Positions 39,271-48,556 of a stretch of 64,000 nucleotides of DNA are shown here, in pieces. This DNA comes from Planctomycetota bacterium. GTDB taxonomy: Bacteria > Planctomycetota > UBA1135 > UBA2386. The notes below the pieces were generated by a model that was not told where the DNA came from, did no database searches, and saw only the letters and a list, made by a program, of their open reading frames with translations. The stretch covers positions 1 through 64,000 of the forward strand of contig JANQJF010000014.1 of assembly GCA_028281765.1 (NCBI GenBank), given 5' to 3'. Made by a program: the position numbers and the translations under genes. The stretch's first letter is position 1, and each line of letters begins with the position of its first letter.

Positions 39271-41058
39271 ATGAGCCGTCGATACTTCAGCCTCTGCGCC
39301 ACGATCTGGGCACTCTTCGCGCTCGTATCGTGCTCCGAGCCACCGCGCGGCCCGGTCGATTTCGCGATGCTGAAGGACGACTCCAGCGGCGCTCCCGCGC
39401 TTGCTCTCGACCACGCCGGCCTCGTGATGCGGCGCGTGCGCGAAGCGATCTCGAACCCCGCGACGGAGCCGGTCCCCGCGGCACTGCGCTCCGACACCCG
39501 GCCCCGCATCGTGTTCCTGTCCGCGAGCGACGACCAATCCGCGGCCCGCGTCGCCCGTGGCGCCGGCCACGGCTGGAACGCGGCGGTCACGGAGGCCATC
39601 GAAGGCCTGCGGCGCCAGGGTGTGACCGACAGCGCGCCGACGTGGAAGCTCGACGTCGTCCGCGACGTCGGCCCACGCTTCGAAGTGCGCACGAACGCCA
39701 GACGCAAGATGCCGTTCGAGCGCAGCCTGTGCGGCGTGGCGCTCGAATCGGGATACGCGGCCCTACCCGAGGAAGTCGTCGCGCGCACAGTGATCAACAG
39801 CGATGGGATCCTGCGGCCGAAGAACATCGTCAAGCACCTGCGCGCGACCGGTCGGAGCGTCCCCGAGTCGCTGCGCGCCGGCGGCACCCTCGCGGTTCGG
39901 AGCTTCCGCACGGAGAGCTATGGGATGCATGGGGACGACGTGTTCGCGCTCTACCGCGGACATCGTGCGGAGGCGGACACGACCCCGCACGGCCTGCTCG
40001 TGAGCGCTCGCCTCGGTGGCGAGTACCTGAAGCGAGCCGTCGGCTCCGATGGCGTGTTCGTATACAGCTACCTGCCGAAGACCAACACGAACAAGACCAG
40101 CTACAACATGGTTCGGCACGCCGGCACGGTGTACGCGATGCTCGACCTGTGGGAGACGACGCACGACGAGGCGTTGCTCGAGGCCGCCGAGGCGGCCCTC
40201 GCCCACCTGCTGCGCTGGGTTCAGCCGTATGGAGAAGAGGCGGACCGCGCCGCGTGCCTCGCGTATCGGGGCAAGGTGAAGCTCGGCGGCGTCGCGCTGA
40301 CCGCCGTCGCCCTCGCCGAACACTGCACGGTCACGAAGTCCGACCGACATCTCGAACTGGCGCGACGCCTCTGCCGCTACATCGAGCTCTCCCAGCTGGG
40401 CGACGGCTCGTTCACGCACCAGCGTGCACACCCGACCTTCGATGCGCTGCCGTTCGTGTCCGAGTACTACCCCGGCGAGGCCATTCTCGCGCTAACGCGC
40501 GTGCACGCGGTCGACGGAGACGAGCGCTGGCTCGACGTCGCCGCGCGCAACGCTCGCTACCTGATCACCGTGCGGGACAAGGGTGTGCCGACGCGGAAGC
40601 TCATCCACGACCACTGGCTGCTCTACGCGCTGAACGATCTGCACCGGGCGCGCCCGAATTCGATCTACCTGGAGCACGCCATGCGCATTGCGGAGGCGAT
40701 CCTCGGGCGGAATCGCACGAAGCCGATGTTTCCGGACTGGCTCGGCAGCTACTACTCACCCCCCCGGTCGACGCCTTCGGCGACCCGCACCGAAGGGCTG
40801 ACCGCGGCCTACGCGCTCGCGCGCGACTTCGGTCGCGTCGAGTTCGCCGAGTCGATCCTGGCCGGCATCGAGCGCACCGCGCGGTTCCAGATCCACAACC
40901 AGCTGCGCCCGGTCCGTGCCATGTATCTGCCGGACCCCGAGTGGACGATCGGCGGGTTCACCCACGGGCTCGAGAACTTCGAGGTCCGGATCGACTTCGT
41001 GCAGCACAACGTGTCGGCCCTCCTGGCCTACCACCGGATCCTGGCACAAGGCGGCTGA
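39271..41058 (+). CDS. Lipoprotein with an (alpha/alpha) barrel, glycosidase/epimerase-like
   Basis: A 595-residue lipoprotein (lipobox 'LVSC', Cys21). The N-terminal ~230 residues are mixed alpha/beta. From about residue 270 there are repeated helix pairs of the type found in (alpha/alpha)6-barrel glycoside hydrolases, epimerases and lyases: 'YNMVRHAGTVYAMLDLWETT', 'LGGVALTAVALAEHC', 'EYYPGEAILALTRVH', 'HDHWLLYALNDLHR' and 'RTEGLTAAYALARDFG'. Several conserved-looking His, Glu and Tyr could form an active site. The substrate is unknown; a sugar polymer outside the membrane is likely. Confidence 0.65.
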   Translation: MSRRYFSLCATIWALFALVSCSEPPRGPVDFAMLKDDSSGAPALALDHAGLVMRRVREAISNPATEPVPAALRSDTRPRIVFLSASDDQSAARVARGAGHGWNAAVTEAIEGLRRQGVTDSAPTWKLDVVRDVGPRFEVRTNARRKMPFERSLCGVALESGYAALPEEVVARTVINSDGILRPKNIVKHLRATGRSVPESLRAGGTLAVRSFRTESYGMHGDDVFALYRGHRAEADTTPHGLLVSARLGGEYLKRAVGSDGVFVYSYLPKTNTNKTSYNMVRHAGTVYAMLDLWETTHDEALLEAAEAALAHLLRWVQPYGEEADRAACLAYRGKVKLGGVALTAVALAEHCTVTKSDRHLELARRLCRYIELSQLGDGSFTHQRAHPTFDALPFVSEYYPGEAILALTRVHAVDGDERWLDVAARNARYLITVRDKGVPTRKLIHDHWLLYALNDLHRARPNSIYLEHAMRIAEAILGRNRTKPMFPDWLGSYYSPPRSTPSATRTEGLTAAYALARDFGRVEFAESILAGIERTARFQIHNQLRPVRAMYLPDPEWTIGGFTHGLENFEVRIDFVQHNVSALLAYHRILAQGG

Positions 41059-41270
41059 CGCGTCCCGAATTCGCGGCTCCGCATGGGACGATGCCCCCAT
41101 TCGGCGCGAATCACACCCGGCGATGGCGAAAGCAGGGCCGCCGCCGACCGATTCGCTTCCGAAGCTTGTGCACGGCGGGCTTGACCCGAGCGGCTCCATG
41201 TGTCACACCATGCTTCTTGAGACCCGATCTCAACAACCGCGACCGGGCCGTGGCCGCGGTGGGCACGAAC

Positions 41271-42257
41271 ATGAAGCGACTCCTGACTCTCTCGATTCTG
41301 ACCCTCTCCGCCTTCTGGATGTCGGCGCTGGCCGGCTGTGACCGCCAGACCGACGAAGACGTCTCGTCCCAAACCTCCGAACCGGGATATCGCGTGGTCA
41401 CGACTTGCGGCATGGTCACGGACCTCGTCCGCCGCGTCGCCGGCGACCGGGCCGAGGTCGACCCGATGATGGGTAACGACATCGACCCGCACACCTACAA
41501 CCCGACGCGCAACGACATCGCGAAGCTCGAGGCCGCGGACGTCATCTTTTACAGCGGTCTGAACCTCGAAGCGCGACTCGCCGACACGCTGGTTCGCATG
41601 GCGGGATCCGGCAAGCGCGTGGTGCCGGTGACCCGGGGGATCGCGCAGGACAAGCTCCTCGAGCCGGACGAGTTCGAAGGCCACTACGACCCCCACGTGT
41701 GGAACGACGCGTCGCTGTGGGCCGACACCGTCTCGGTCATCCGGGATACGCTCGCAGCGCAGGACCCCGCAGGCGAAGCCGACTACGGCGTCCGCGCGGC
41801 GGAACTCGAACAGAAGATCCGCGCCGTTCACGAATACGCAAAGCAATGCATCGCGACGATCCCCGAACGGAGCCGCGTGCTCGTGACCGCGCATGACGCC
41901 TTCAACTACTTCGGCCGCGCCTATGGACTCGAGGTGCACGGGGTGCAGGGCATCACGACCGAACACGAAGCGGGTCTGAGTGAGATCAACCGACTCGTGC
42001 GCATGCTGTGCGATCGAAAGATCGGTGCGATCTTCGTCGAGCAGGCCTTCGAGGAGCGACAGGTCAAGGCCGTCGTCGAAGGCGCGCGCGCCAACGGACA
42101 CAACCTGCGTGTCGGCGGCAAGCTCTACAGCGACGCGATGGGCGAACCCGGCACGTACGGCGGCACGTTCGTCGGGATGGTCGACCACAACGTCACTCTG
42201 ATCACACGCGCACTCGGCGGCGAAGCGCCGGAGGCCGGCTTCCAGAACAAGCTCTGA
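41271..42257 (+). CDS. troA: Metal ABC transporter substrate-binding lipoprotein (TroA-type)
   Basis: A 328-residue lipoprotein (lipobox 'LAGC', Cys23) of the cluster 9 (A-1) metal-binding family. The metal ligands align as H74 ('DPHTYNP'), H142 ('DPHVWND'), H208 ('TAHDAFNYFG') and D288 ('YSDAM'), the His-His-His-Asp set of TroA, which binds Zn or Mn. There is no His-rich loop as in ZnuA. It delivers the metal to the permease encoded just downstream. It is the first of four genes on one strand, with 10 bases before the ATPase gene. Confidence 0.85.
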   Translation: MKRLLTLSILTLSAFWMSALAGCDRQTDEDVSSQTSEPGYRVVTTCGMVTDLVRRVAGDRAEVDPMMGNDIDPHTYNPTRNDIAKLEAADVIFYSGLNLEARLADTLVRMAGSGKRVVPVTRGIAQDKLLEPDEFEGHYDPHVWNDASLWADTVSVIRDTLAAQDPAGEADYGVRAAELEQKIRAVHEYAKQCIATIPERSRVLVTAHDAFNYFGRAYGLEVHGVQGITTEHEAGLSEINRLVRMLCDRKIGAIFVEQAFEERQVKAVVEGARANGHNLRVGGKLYSDAMGEPGTYGGTFVGMVDHNVTLITRALGGEAPEAGFQNKL

Positions 42258-42267
42258 CCGTCCCCTC

Positions 42268-43074
42268 ATGCCCTCCCCGACGTCCTGGAAACCGAGAGCC
42301 GACGGCGCACCCTCGCCACTCCGCGTCCGCGGACTGACGGTCGCCTACGGCGCGGAGCCGGTCGTCGACGACGTCGGGTTCGAACTCGCGCCGGCGCAGC
42401 TCGTCGCGATCGTCGGCCCGAACGGTGGCGGCAAGAGCACGATGCTGCGCGCCACGCTGGGGCTCGAACCCGCGCGAGACGGCGCCGAGGTGGAGTTCTT
42501 CGGACGTCCGCTCGCCGAGGTGCGCCGCCGTGTGGCCTACATGCCGCAGCGCGAGCAGATCGACTGGCACTTCCCGGCACGCGTGATCGACGTCGTGCTG
42601 ATGGGTCTCTACGGCGAGATCGGCTGGCTGCGTCGCTTGCGCGGCGAGCATCGTGACGCAGCGCGAGCCGCGCTCGATCGCGTCGGCATGCTCGGCTACG
42701 CCAAACGCCAAATCGGCGAGCTGTCGGGCGGTGAGCAGAAGCGGGTCTTCCTCGCGCGCACGATCGTGCAGGGCGCCGAGCTGTTCATCATGGACGAGCC
42801 GTTTGCCGGCATCGATGCCGTGAGCCAATCGATTATCGAACGAGAACTCGAAGCGCTGCGTGACGGCGGCGCGACCGTCGTCGTCGTCCACCACGATCTC
42901 GTGTCCGTGCTCCGCACCTTCGACTCGTGCGTCCTGCTGAATCGCCACGTGCGAGGCACCGGTCCCGTCGGCGAAGTCTTGACCGCCGAGCGCGTCGCGG
43001 ATGCGTACGGAGGCGTCGTGCCGCTCGCGCTCGTCGAAGCCCGGCAGCACGAGCGGTTTCATCGCACCGTCTAG
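42268..43074 (+). CDS. troB: Metal ABC transporter ATP-binding protein
   Basis: A 268-residue ABC ATPase of the Mn/Zn/Fe transport type. Walker A is G50-P-N-G-G-G-K-S-T58, the signature is 'LSGGEQ' at 152-157, Walker B is 'LFIMDE' at 172-177, and the switch histidine lies in 'VVHHD' near residue 208. 'YMPQREQIDWHFPARVIDVV' is the typical Q-loop region for this subfamily. It powers the two permeases that follow; the first begins 2 bases after its stop. Confidence 0.9.
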   Translation: MPSPTSWKPRADGAPSPLRVRGLTVAYGAEPVVDDVGFELAPAQLVAIVGPNGGGKSTMLRATLGLEPARDGAEVEFFGRPLAEVRRRVAYMPQREQIDWHFPARVIDVVLMGLYGEIGWLRRLRGEHRDAARAALDRVGMLGYAKRQIGELSGGEQKRVFLARTIVQGAELFIMDEPFAGIDAVSQSIIERELEALRDGGATVVVVHHDLVSVLRTFDSCVLLNRHVRGTGPVGEVLTAERVADAYGGVVPLALVEARQHERFHRTV

Positions 43075-43076
43075 AC

Positions 43077-44003
43077 ATGGTGGGAATCGCGGACCTCTGG
43101 AGCCTGCTGTCATTGCAGGACTACAACACGCGGGTCACGCTGCTCGGTGCCGGTTGCCTCGGCGCCGCGGCCGGGCTCGTCGGCACGTTCTTGGTGCTGC
43201 GCCGCCGTGCGCTGATGGCCGACACGCTCGGGCACAGCACGTTGCCGGGGATCGCCATCGCGTTCCTCGTGCTCGTCGCGGTCGGCGGCTCCCCGCGATC
43301 GCAACCAGGACTGATGTTCGGCGCCGCCGCAAGCGCGTGCCTAGCCGCATGGCTCGTGGCCGCGATGCAGCGCCTGCCGCAGGTTCGCGAAGATGCCGCA
43401 CTGGCGAGCGTGCTCGGCGCGCTGTTCGGCTTCGGCCTCGTCGCGCTCGGCGTGATCCAACAGCTCGGCACGGGTAGCGCGGCGGGGCTCGACGCGTTCA
43501 TCGAGGGCAGCATCGCGTCGATGAGCGCGGGTGACGCCTGGACGATGGCCGCCCTCGCGCTCGGCGGGACGATCGTGACCCTCGCGCTCTTCAAGGAATT
43601 CACGGTGATCGCGTTCGATCGCGAGCTCGCGCAGCTGCAGGGTCTCCCCGTGCGACGTCTCGAGTTCGCGCAGCTGCTGCTCGTCGTGCTCGTCACCGTA
43701 GCCGGCCTGCGCGCCGTCGGCCTGATCCTGATCATCGCGATGCTCGTGATCCCTCCGGCGGCCGCCCGCCGCTGGTCCGATCGCTTGCCACGCGTCGCGG
43801 CGTACTCCGCGGCGATCGGCGCCATCAGCGGCATCGCGGGAGCGTGGATCTCGGCACTCGCCAACGGCCTGCCGAGTGGCCCTCTCATCGTGCTCGTCGC
43901 AGCCGCCATCTTCGGACTCTCCCTGTTGTTCGGATCCGCCCAGGGCACGCTGCGGGGTCGTCGCGCCGGGTCGGCTCCTCGACTCCAAACGGAGGCCCGC
44001 TGA
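43077..44003 (+). CDS. troC: Metal ABC transporter permease (first)
   Basis: A 308-residue permease of the ABC-3 family with about eight membrane helices. Family landmarks are 'RRRALMADTLGHSTLPGIAI' near the N-terminus and 'QLQGLPVRRLEFAQLLLVVL' with 'AVGLILIIAMLVIPPAAAR' in the C-terminal half. Two different permease genes follow the ATPase, as in troABCD. Its TGA overlaps the ATG of the second permease (TGATG at 44001-44005). Confidence 0.9.
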   Translation: MVGIADLWSLLSLQDYNTRVTLLGAGCLGAAAGLVGTFLVLRRRALMADTLGHSTLPGIAIAFLVLVAVGGSPRSQPGLMFGAAASACLAAWLVAAMQRLPQVREDAALASVLGALFGFGLVALGVIQQLGTGSAAGLDAFIEGSIASMSAGDAWTMAALALGGTIVTLALFKEFTVIAFDRELAQLQGLPVRRLEFAQLLLVVLVTVAGLRAVGLILIIAMLVIPPAAARRWSDRLPRVAAYSAAIGAISGIAGAWISALANGLPSGPLIVLVAAAIFGLSLLFGSAQGTLRGRRAGSAPRLQTEAR

Positions 44004-44953
44004 TGGAGTGGACCAGCCTCGACACGCGCATCGTGCTGATCGCGAGCCTCACCGCGGTGGCCTGCGTGATGCCCGGCACGTTCCTCGTGCTGCGGCGCAT
44101 GAGCATGCTCACCCACGCCATCGCGCACGCCGTGCTGCCGGGGCTCGTGATCGCGTTCCTGCTGGCCGGCACGCTCGACGTCGGCGTCCTGATGCTCGGC
44201 GCGCTCGTGATCGGGGTGCTGACTTCGATGCTGATCCAGCGACTCACGAGCTGGGCTGGCGTCGAACAAGGCGCGGCTACGGGCATCGTGTTCACGGCGA
44301 TGTTCGCACTCGGCCTCGTCATGCTCCGCGTCTTCGCGGAAGGCGTCCACCTTCACGCAGACTGCGTGATCGAAGGACGTCTGACGCTCGCCGCAACCGA
44401 CCAGGTGACGTACTTCGGGATCCACATGCCCCGTAGCGCGTGGCTACTGCTCTTGGTCGCGCTCGGGAACGCACTCGTGCTGACACTGTTCTGGCGACCG
44501 CTCGTCGCCAGCGTGTTCGACCCGGACCACGCCCGACTGCAGGGGCTGCGCCCGGAGTGGATGCACCAGCTCTTGATGGTCATGACGGCCGTCACGACGA
44601 TCGCCGCGTTCGAAGCCGTCGGCAGCATCCTCGTGGTCGCGCTGATGGTGATCCCCGTCGTCACGGCGATGCTGCTCGTGCACCGCCTCGGCATGGTCCT
44701 CGGCCTGGCGATCGGGATCGGGGTCGTCAGCTCGGTCGTGGGTCACGTCTTCGCGGTCGTGCTCCCGGGCCCGTTCGCACGCGCGCTCCTCGGCCCCGAA
44801 GTCGGCGCGCGAGTCAGCGACACGTCGTCGGCTGGCATGATCGCGCTCACGCAGGGTGGGCTGCTCGCGGTGGTCGTGCTGGCCGCAAGTCGGGACTCGG
44901 TGCTGCGACGGCGACTCCGCCAGCGACGCACCCAGGACCCTGCCGTCACCTGA
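44003..44953 (+). CDS. troD: Metal ABC transporter permease (second)
   Basis: A 316-residue ABC-3 family permease, a paralogue of the preceding one, with 'RRMSMLTHAIAHAVLPGLVI', 'RLQGLRPEWMHQLLMVMTAV' and 'AVGSILVVALMVIPVVTAML'. It starts at the ATG overlapping the previous stop, with CGGAGG about 9 bases upstream. The two permeases probably form a heterodimer. No DtxR/MntR- or Fur-type regulator gene lies at either end of the cluster in this window. Confidence 0.9.
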   Translation: MEWTSLDTRIVLIASLTAVACVMPGTFLVLRRMSMLTHAIAHAVLPGLVIAFLLAGTLDVGVLMLGALVIGVLTSMLIQRLTSWAGVEQGAATGIVFTAMFALGLVMLRVFAEGVHLHADCVIEGRLTLAATDQVTYFGIHMPRSAWLLLLVALGNALVLTLFWRPLVASVFDPDHARLQGLRPEWMHQLLMVMTAVTTIAAFEAVGSILVVALMVIPVVTAMLLVHRLGMVLGLAIGIGVVSSVVGHVFAVVLPGPFARALLGPEVGARVSDTSSAGMIALTQGGLLAVVVLAASRDSVLRRRLRQRRTQDPAVT

Positions 44954-45028
44954 ACTCACGCCCGCAAGAGAGAGCAGGGAGCACGAAACCGGCGGGCGAG
45001 AAAGCACCCGCTGGTTGGTCCGTTCGGA

Positions 45029-46282
45029 TCAGAACTTGCTCAGCGCCTTCACAAAGGCCGCTCCGTCCGTGATCACCGCCTGTCCCTCCGCCACCGCGAC
45101 CTTCACCGCATCGTTCTTGACGAACGCCTGAATCTTCAGCAGGAACTTCTTCACCTTGCCGGGCTCCATCAGGTCCGTCGACTCGACGAGCTTGCGCCCC
45201 TCGAGCATCGTCGGCACCAGGAGATCCAGATAGCGACGTGCTTTGGTGATCTTCTTGATCGCCTGAACCTGCTTCGTGACGAGCTTCTGCGCCTTGCTCT
45301 TGAACTTCGACTTGGCCTTGTCGTTCGGCGCGGCCAGCAGCTTGTCGATCGGCTCCTGTAGCTTCGTCACTTGCTGCGCGAGCAGCTCGATCTGCTTGCT
45401 GAGCCCGACGGAGTGTGCCTTGCACGCGTCCAGCGCGGTCTTCACGCTCTCGACGTCGCCCTTGAGATCCATCTTCCAGAGATTGAACCGCTGCTTGAGG
45501 CTGATCTTGCCGGCGAGATCCTTGTCCTCGCGAGCCTGCCGCTTGTAGGTAACCGACTTCAGCAGCACCTTCGTCGCCTTCTCCAGTTGCTGGATGCAGC
45601 GGCTGCACTTCGGCCAGTCACGATCGACCGTCTTGTAGATCGCCGCGCTCGACTTGAGGATGCGCGCTCCGATCGCGACGACTCCGGGAACGATCGCGAG
45701 GAACGAAGCCGCCCCCAGCCCTCCCGTCGTGGCCGTGAGCACGATGCCGGCGACGGACGCCGCGATACCGAGCGCACCCGCGACGAGGATCAGAGTGACG
45801 TGGGTGAAGATCTTCAGCCCCGCCTTGACCTTCATCTTCGTGAGCTTGGTCTTGTACTCCTTGTCGATCGCCTTGGCGGCCTTCTCGTACACCTCTCGGG
45901 CCTTCTTCCCGACGAGCGACTCCAGCGTCTTGATCGCATTCTTGATCATGACGTTGGCGCCCTTGGCCTCCTCGTCGAGCCAGTGTTCGAGCTTCTTGAC
46001 GTCCTTCTCGTGCTTGGCCCGCTTGGCGAGCGTCTTGTAGATGTTCCGCTCGGTGGCTTTGATCGCCTCGGTGTACTCCTTCTCCTTCTGCGTGCGGAAG
46101 TGATCCATCTCCTTGCGCCACAGCTTCTCGACGAGCTTCTGGAGCGCCTTGCCCTCTCGGGTCATCGGCTCGACCGGCACGTCGATCTTGTAGGCGAGCT
46201 TGGCAGGCGTGACCTTGAACAGCTTGCCCTTGTACTTCGGGGCGAACTCGTCCTTGAACTCGAGCTGCATCGTGTGAGTCAT
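45029..46282 (-). CDS. Lysine-rich helical protein with a long hydrophobic core
   Basis: A 417-residue protein with no signal peptide and no recognised family. It is exceptionally rich in lysine and alanine. Residues about 42-155 are charged helix, probably coiled coil; residues about 159-208 are a continuous hydrophobic Gly/Ala-rich stretch ('FTHVTLILVAGALGIAASVA' onward) long enough for a two-helix hairpin; the C-terminal 200 residues are again charged helix with 'CSRC' near 227-230. Helix, hydrophobic hairpin, helix is the layout of alpha-helical pore-forming proteins, but also of membrane scaffolds. Its lysine content is unlike its arginine-rich neighbours. Confidence 0.7.
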   Translation of the reverse strand: MTHTMQLEFKDEFAPKYKGKLFKVTPAKLAYKIDVPVEPMTREGKALQKLVEKLWRKEMDHFRTQKEKEYTEAIKATERNIYKTLAKRAKHEKDVKKLEHWLDEEAKGANVMIKNAIKTLESLVGKKAREVYEKAAKAIDKEYKTKLTKMKVKAGLKIFTHVTLILVAGALGIAASVAGIVLTATTGGLGAASFLAIVPGVVAIGARILKSSAAIYKTVDRDWPKCSRCIQQLEKATKVLLKSVTYKRQAREDKDLAGKISLKQRFNLWKMDLKGDVESVKTALDACKAHSVGLSKQIELLAQQVTKLQEPIDKLLAAPNDKAKSKFKSKAQKLVTKQVQAIKKITKARRYLDLLVPTMLEGRKLVESTDLMEPGKVKKFLLKIQAFVKNDAVKVAVAEGQAVITDGAAFVKALSKF

Positions 46283-46455
46283 CGCCCAGGAAAAGGCCAG
46301 GAAGCACCGGATCGGGACAAGACCTCGAGAGACTCCTCGGTGAGCGCGGCATCCGGCGTCTCGCGCCTGGTCGCCCCTGTGCGTCGCCGCCCCGTAGCGG
46401 CATCCTATCCTGCGAGGATTCCCCCACTGCGCCCCCGAACACTGGCCCCTACACC

Positions 46456-47061
46456 GTGATCAAGTTTGCCCTACTCGCGATCGTCGGCCTGGCTGGGCTC
46501 GTGCTCGGCCCGGGCCAAGTCGCCTACTGCGTGTTCCTGTCGGGATCGTCCGCCGGTGAACACGAGGTCGAGCCCGGCAACCCACTCACGATCGAGCTGC
46601 GGCCCGAGCAGAACCCGCTCCGGTTCAACGCCACGCTGGTGTACACGAAGCCGCGCATGATCATCGGGATCTCCGAGCGCACTCGCTATGCCGCAAAGCT
46701 CCAGCTCGGCGACGACACGCTGTGGTCCCAGACGTTCGGGATCGAGGTCCGAGACGACGAGGACACCGACGGCTCGCGCCTGCTCGAGGCGACGTCCTAC
46801 CACACGACCGGCATTCGGTCCTTCGACGTCGAGAGCGCGGGGGACTACGCGTTCCTCGTCGAGGAGACTTCGGATCGGGACATCGCAGTGAAGTCGATCA
46901 CGCTGAAAGTGCGCGAGAACGTCCGGCTCACGCACACACCGTCTGCAATCGGCGGATTCGTAGGGCTCGTGGCCGCGATCGCTCTGGGCATCTTCATGCT
47001 GATCCGCTCGTCTCGTTCGTCAAGCGCCGCCGAGGCCACGCCGGAGGACGGCGAACGATGA
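46456..47061 (+). CDS. Small membrane protein with an extracytoplasmic domain, unknown function
   Basis: A 201-residue protein from a GTG. A membrane helix (about 3-27) is followed by about 130 beta-rich residues ('HEVEPGNPLTIELRP', 'NPLRFNATLVYTK', 'DYAFLVEETSDRDIAVKSIT') and a second membrane helix near 167-186, ending in a short charged tail. Both ends should be inside, with the domain outside. It resembles emp24/GOLD-like or jelly-roll sensors only in outline; no family is claimed. Divergent from the lysine-rich gene by about 170 bases. Confidence 0.65.
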   Translation: MIKFALLAIVGLAGLVLGPGQVAYCVFLSGSSAGEHEVEPGNPLTIELRPEQNPLRFNATLVYTKPRMIIGISERTRYAAKLQLGDDTLWSQTFGIEVRDDEDTDGSRLLEATSYHTTGIRSFDVESAGDYAFLVEETSDRDIAVKSITLKVRENVRLTHTPSAIGGFVGLVAAIALGIFMLIRSSRSSSAAEATPEDGER

Positions 47062-47262
47062 CCAACCGTCGCGATGTTCGGAGAACGTCGCGCTCGGGAA
47101 TCCGGTTCTTCCGACGATGACATGACACCGTGATCCGCTCGCGGCTCGCGACTCTGTCGCAGGACGCGGATGGGACGCCGAGCGTCGATCATGCGCATTA
47201 CTCGCTCCGAACAGAACCGCTGAGCGGGCGGCGATCGCCGAATCCGCGGACGTTGCCGCGCG

Positions 47263-48501
47263 TCACGCCGGACGCCCGAACCCCCTGCCGTAGGCACCGC
47301 GCCGACACACCCACTCCAGAGGCCCCATGCGGAAGCGCCGCAGCCACCACGCGCTACACGCGGCCTGCGCTGTGAACACGAGCACGGCGATCCCACAGAG
47401 CGCGCCGTACGAGAAGCGCTCGAACCACCCGAAGCCGAACCATCGAAACAGCACGTTCGCGACGACGGACTGCAACACGTAGTTCGTCAGCGCGGTCCGC
47501 CCAGCGGCTGCAAAGAGGGCAAGCACCAACGTGAACCTGCCACTGCGCGCCCAACACGTGAGCACGCCGAGATAGCCCGCGACCATGAAGAGCGAACCGA
47601 AGCCGTTCAACAACAACGCACCGATCGACAGAGACGGTGACGCAGAGTCGCCGAGCCACAACCCCGCAAAACTGATCGGGATGCCGACCCCGAGTCCGAC
47701 CGTCGCCATCCGCGCGTGCCACGGTCGCCACGCGTCACCGAAGAACTCGAGTTTCATCAGCGCCGCGCCGAGCAGGAAGAACCCGAGAACTCGCCAGTCG
47801 TACGACGACGTCACTCCCTCGACGAGCCAAGCCGCGAATCCGGCGGCGTTGACGAGTAGCGTCGACCAGATCGGGCCGACGGCGTACGCCTTTCGCTCGA
47901 ACGCGTCCCAGTTCGCTTCGTTCGCGGAGGCGAGCTGTTCCAGAGTGACGGCCTCGCTCGCGGTCCAGACCGGAGCTACGACCTCCTCCATTCCGCCACC
48001 GAACAACACACGCAACCCGAGCGTCAGCACGACGCCGAACCCGAAGAGCAGCATCGCGCCCGCGATGTGCGCGCGCGGCGAGCCGTGCCGCCACGCGAGC
48101 AGCACACACCCCGCCACGGAGTACAAGAACAACACGTCTCCGGGAAACAGCAGCACCCCGTGCGCGAGGCCGAAGAGCGCCAGGAGCGCAAGGCGACGCC
48201 GATAGAACTGCACGAAGTCCCGCCCCGCCCGCGCCGCGCTGCGCATCTGCAACACCATTCCCATACCGAACAGGATCGAGAACAGCGGGAACGACCGGCT
48301 GACGAAGAAGAGGTGCTGCGTCCAGGCCGCCCACCTGTCGACCGCGGGCATCCGACCGAAGTCGCCCTCGAGCATCGCGTCGCTCGACACCATCCCGAAG
48401 TGCGGCATGTGCACGACGCAGATTCCGAGCAGCGCGAAGCCACGCAGCACGTCCATGGCGACGATGCGTTCGCCAGGCGGAATCGACGCGGCGTGCTGCA
48501 T
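47263..48501 (-). CDS. DUF418/YeiB-family membrane protein
   Basis: A 412-residue polytopic membrane protein of the DUF418 (YeiB-like) family. It begins with the family's 'ERIVAMDVLRGFALLGICVV', then 'RSFPLFSILFGMGMVLQM' and a C-terminal DUF418 region with 'GRTALTNYVLQSVVANVLF' and the closing 'RRFRMGPLEWVCR'. Family members have about ten membrane helices; the function is not established, though a role in moving or modifying envelope components is often supposed. It starts 55 bases after the kinase-SUMF1 gene on the same strand and could be part of that operon. Confidence 0.85.
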   Translation of the reverse strand: MQHAASIPPGERIVAMDVLRGFALLGICVVHMPHFGMVSSDAMLEGDFGRMPAVDRWAAWTQHLFFVSRSFPLFSILFGMGMVLQMRSAARAGRDFVQFYRRRLALLALFGLAHGVLLFPGDVLFLYSVAGCVLLAWRHGSPRAHIAGAMLLFGFGVVLTLGLRVLFGGGMEEVVAPVWTASEAVTLEQLASANEANWDAFERKAYAVGPIWSTLLVNAAGFAAWLVEGVTSSYDWRVLGFFLLGAALMKLEFFGDAWRPWHARMATVGLGVGIPISFAGLWLGDSASPSLSIGALLLNGFGSLFMVAGYLGVLTCWARSGRFTLVLALFAAAGRTALTNYVLQSVVANVLFRWFGFGWFERFSYGALCGIAVLVFTAQAACSAWWLRRFRMGPLEWVCRRGAYGRGFGRPA

Positions 48502-48556
48502 CCGTGTGTTCTATCCGCAAGACCTCGGCAAGGCTCCCGGATCGGTCGATCGTCTA

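Noticed and set aside
41271..44953. Zinc-specific ZnuABC assignment
   Set aside because: The binding protein lacks the His-rich loop of ZnuA and there are two permease genes as in TroABCD; the metal cannot be fixed from sequence.
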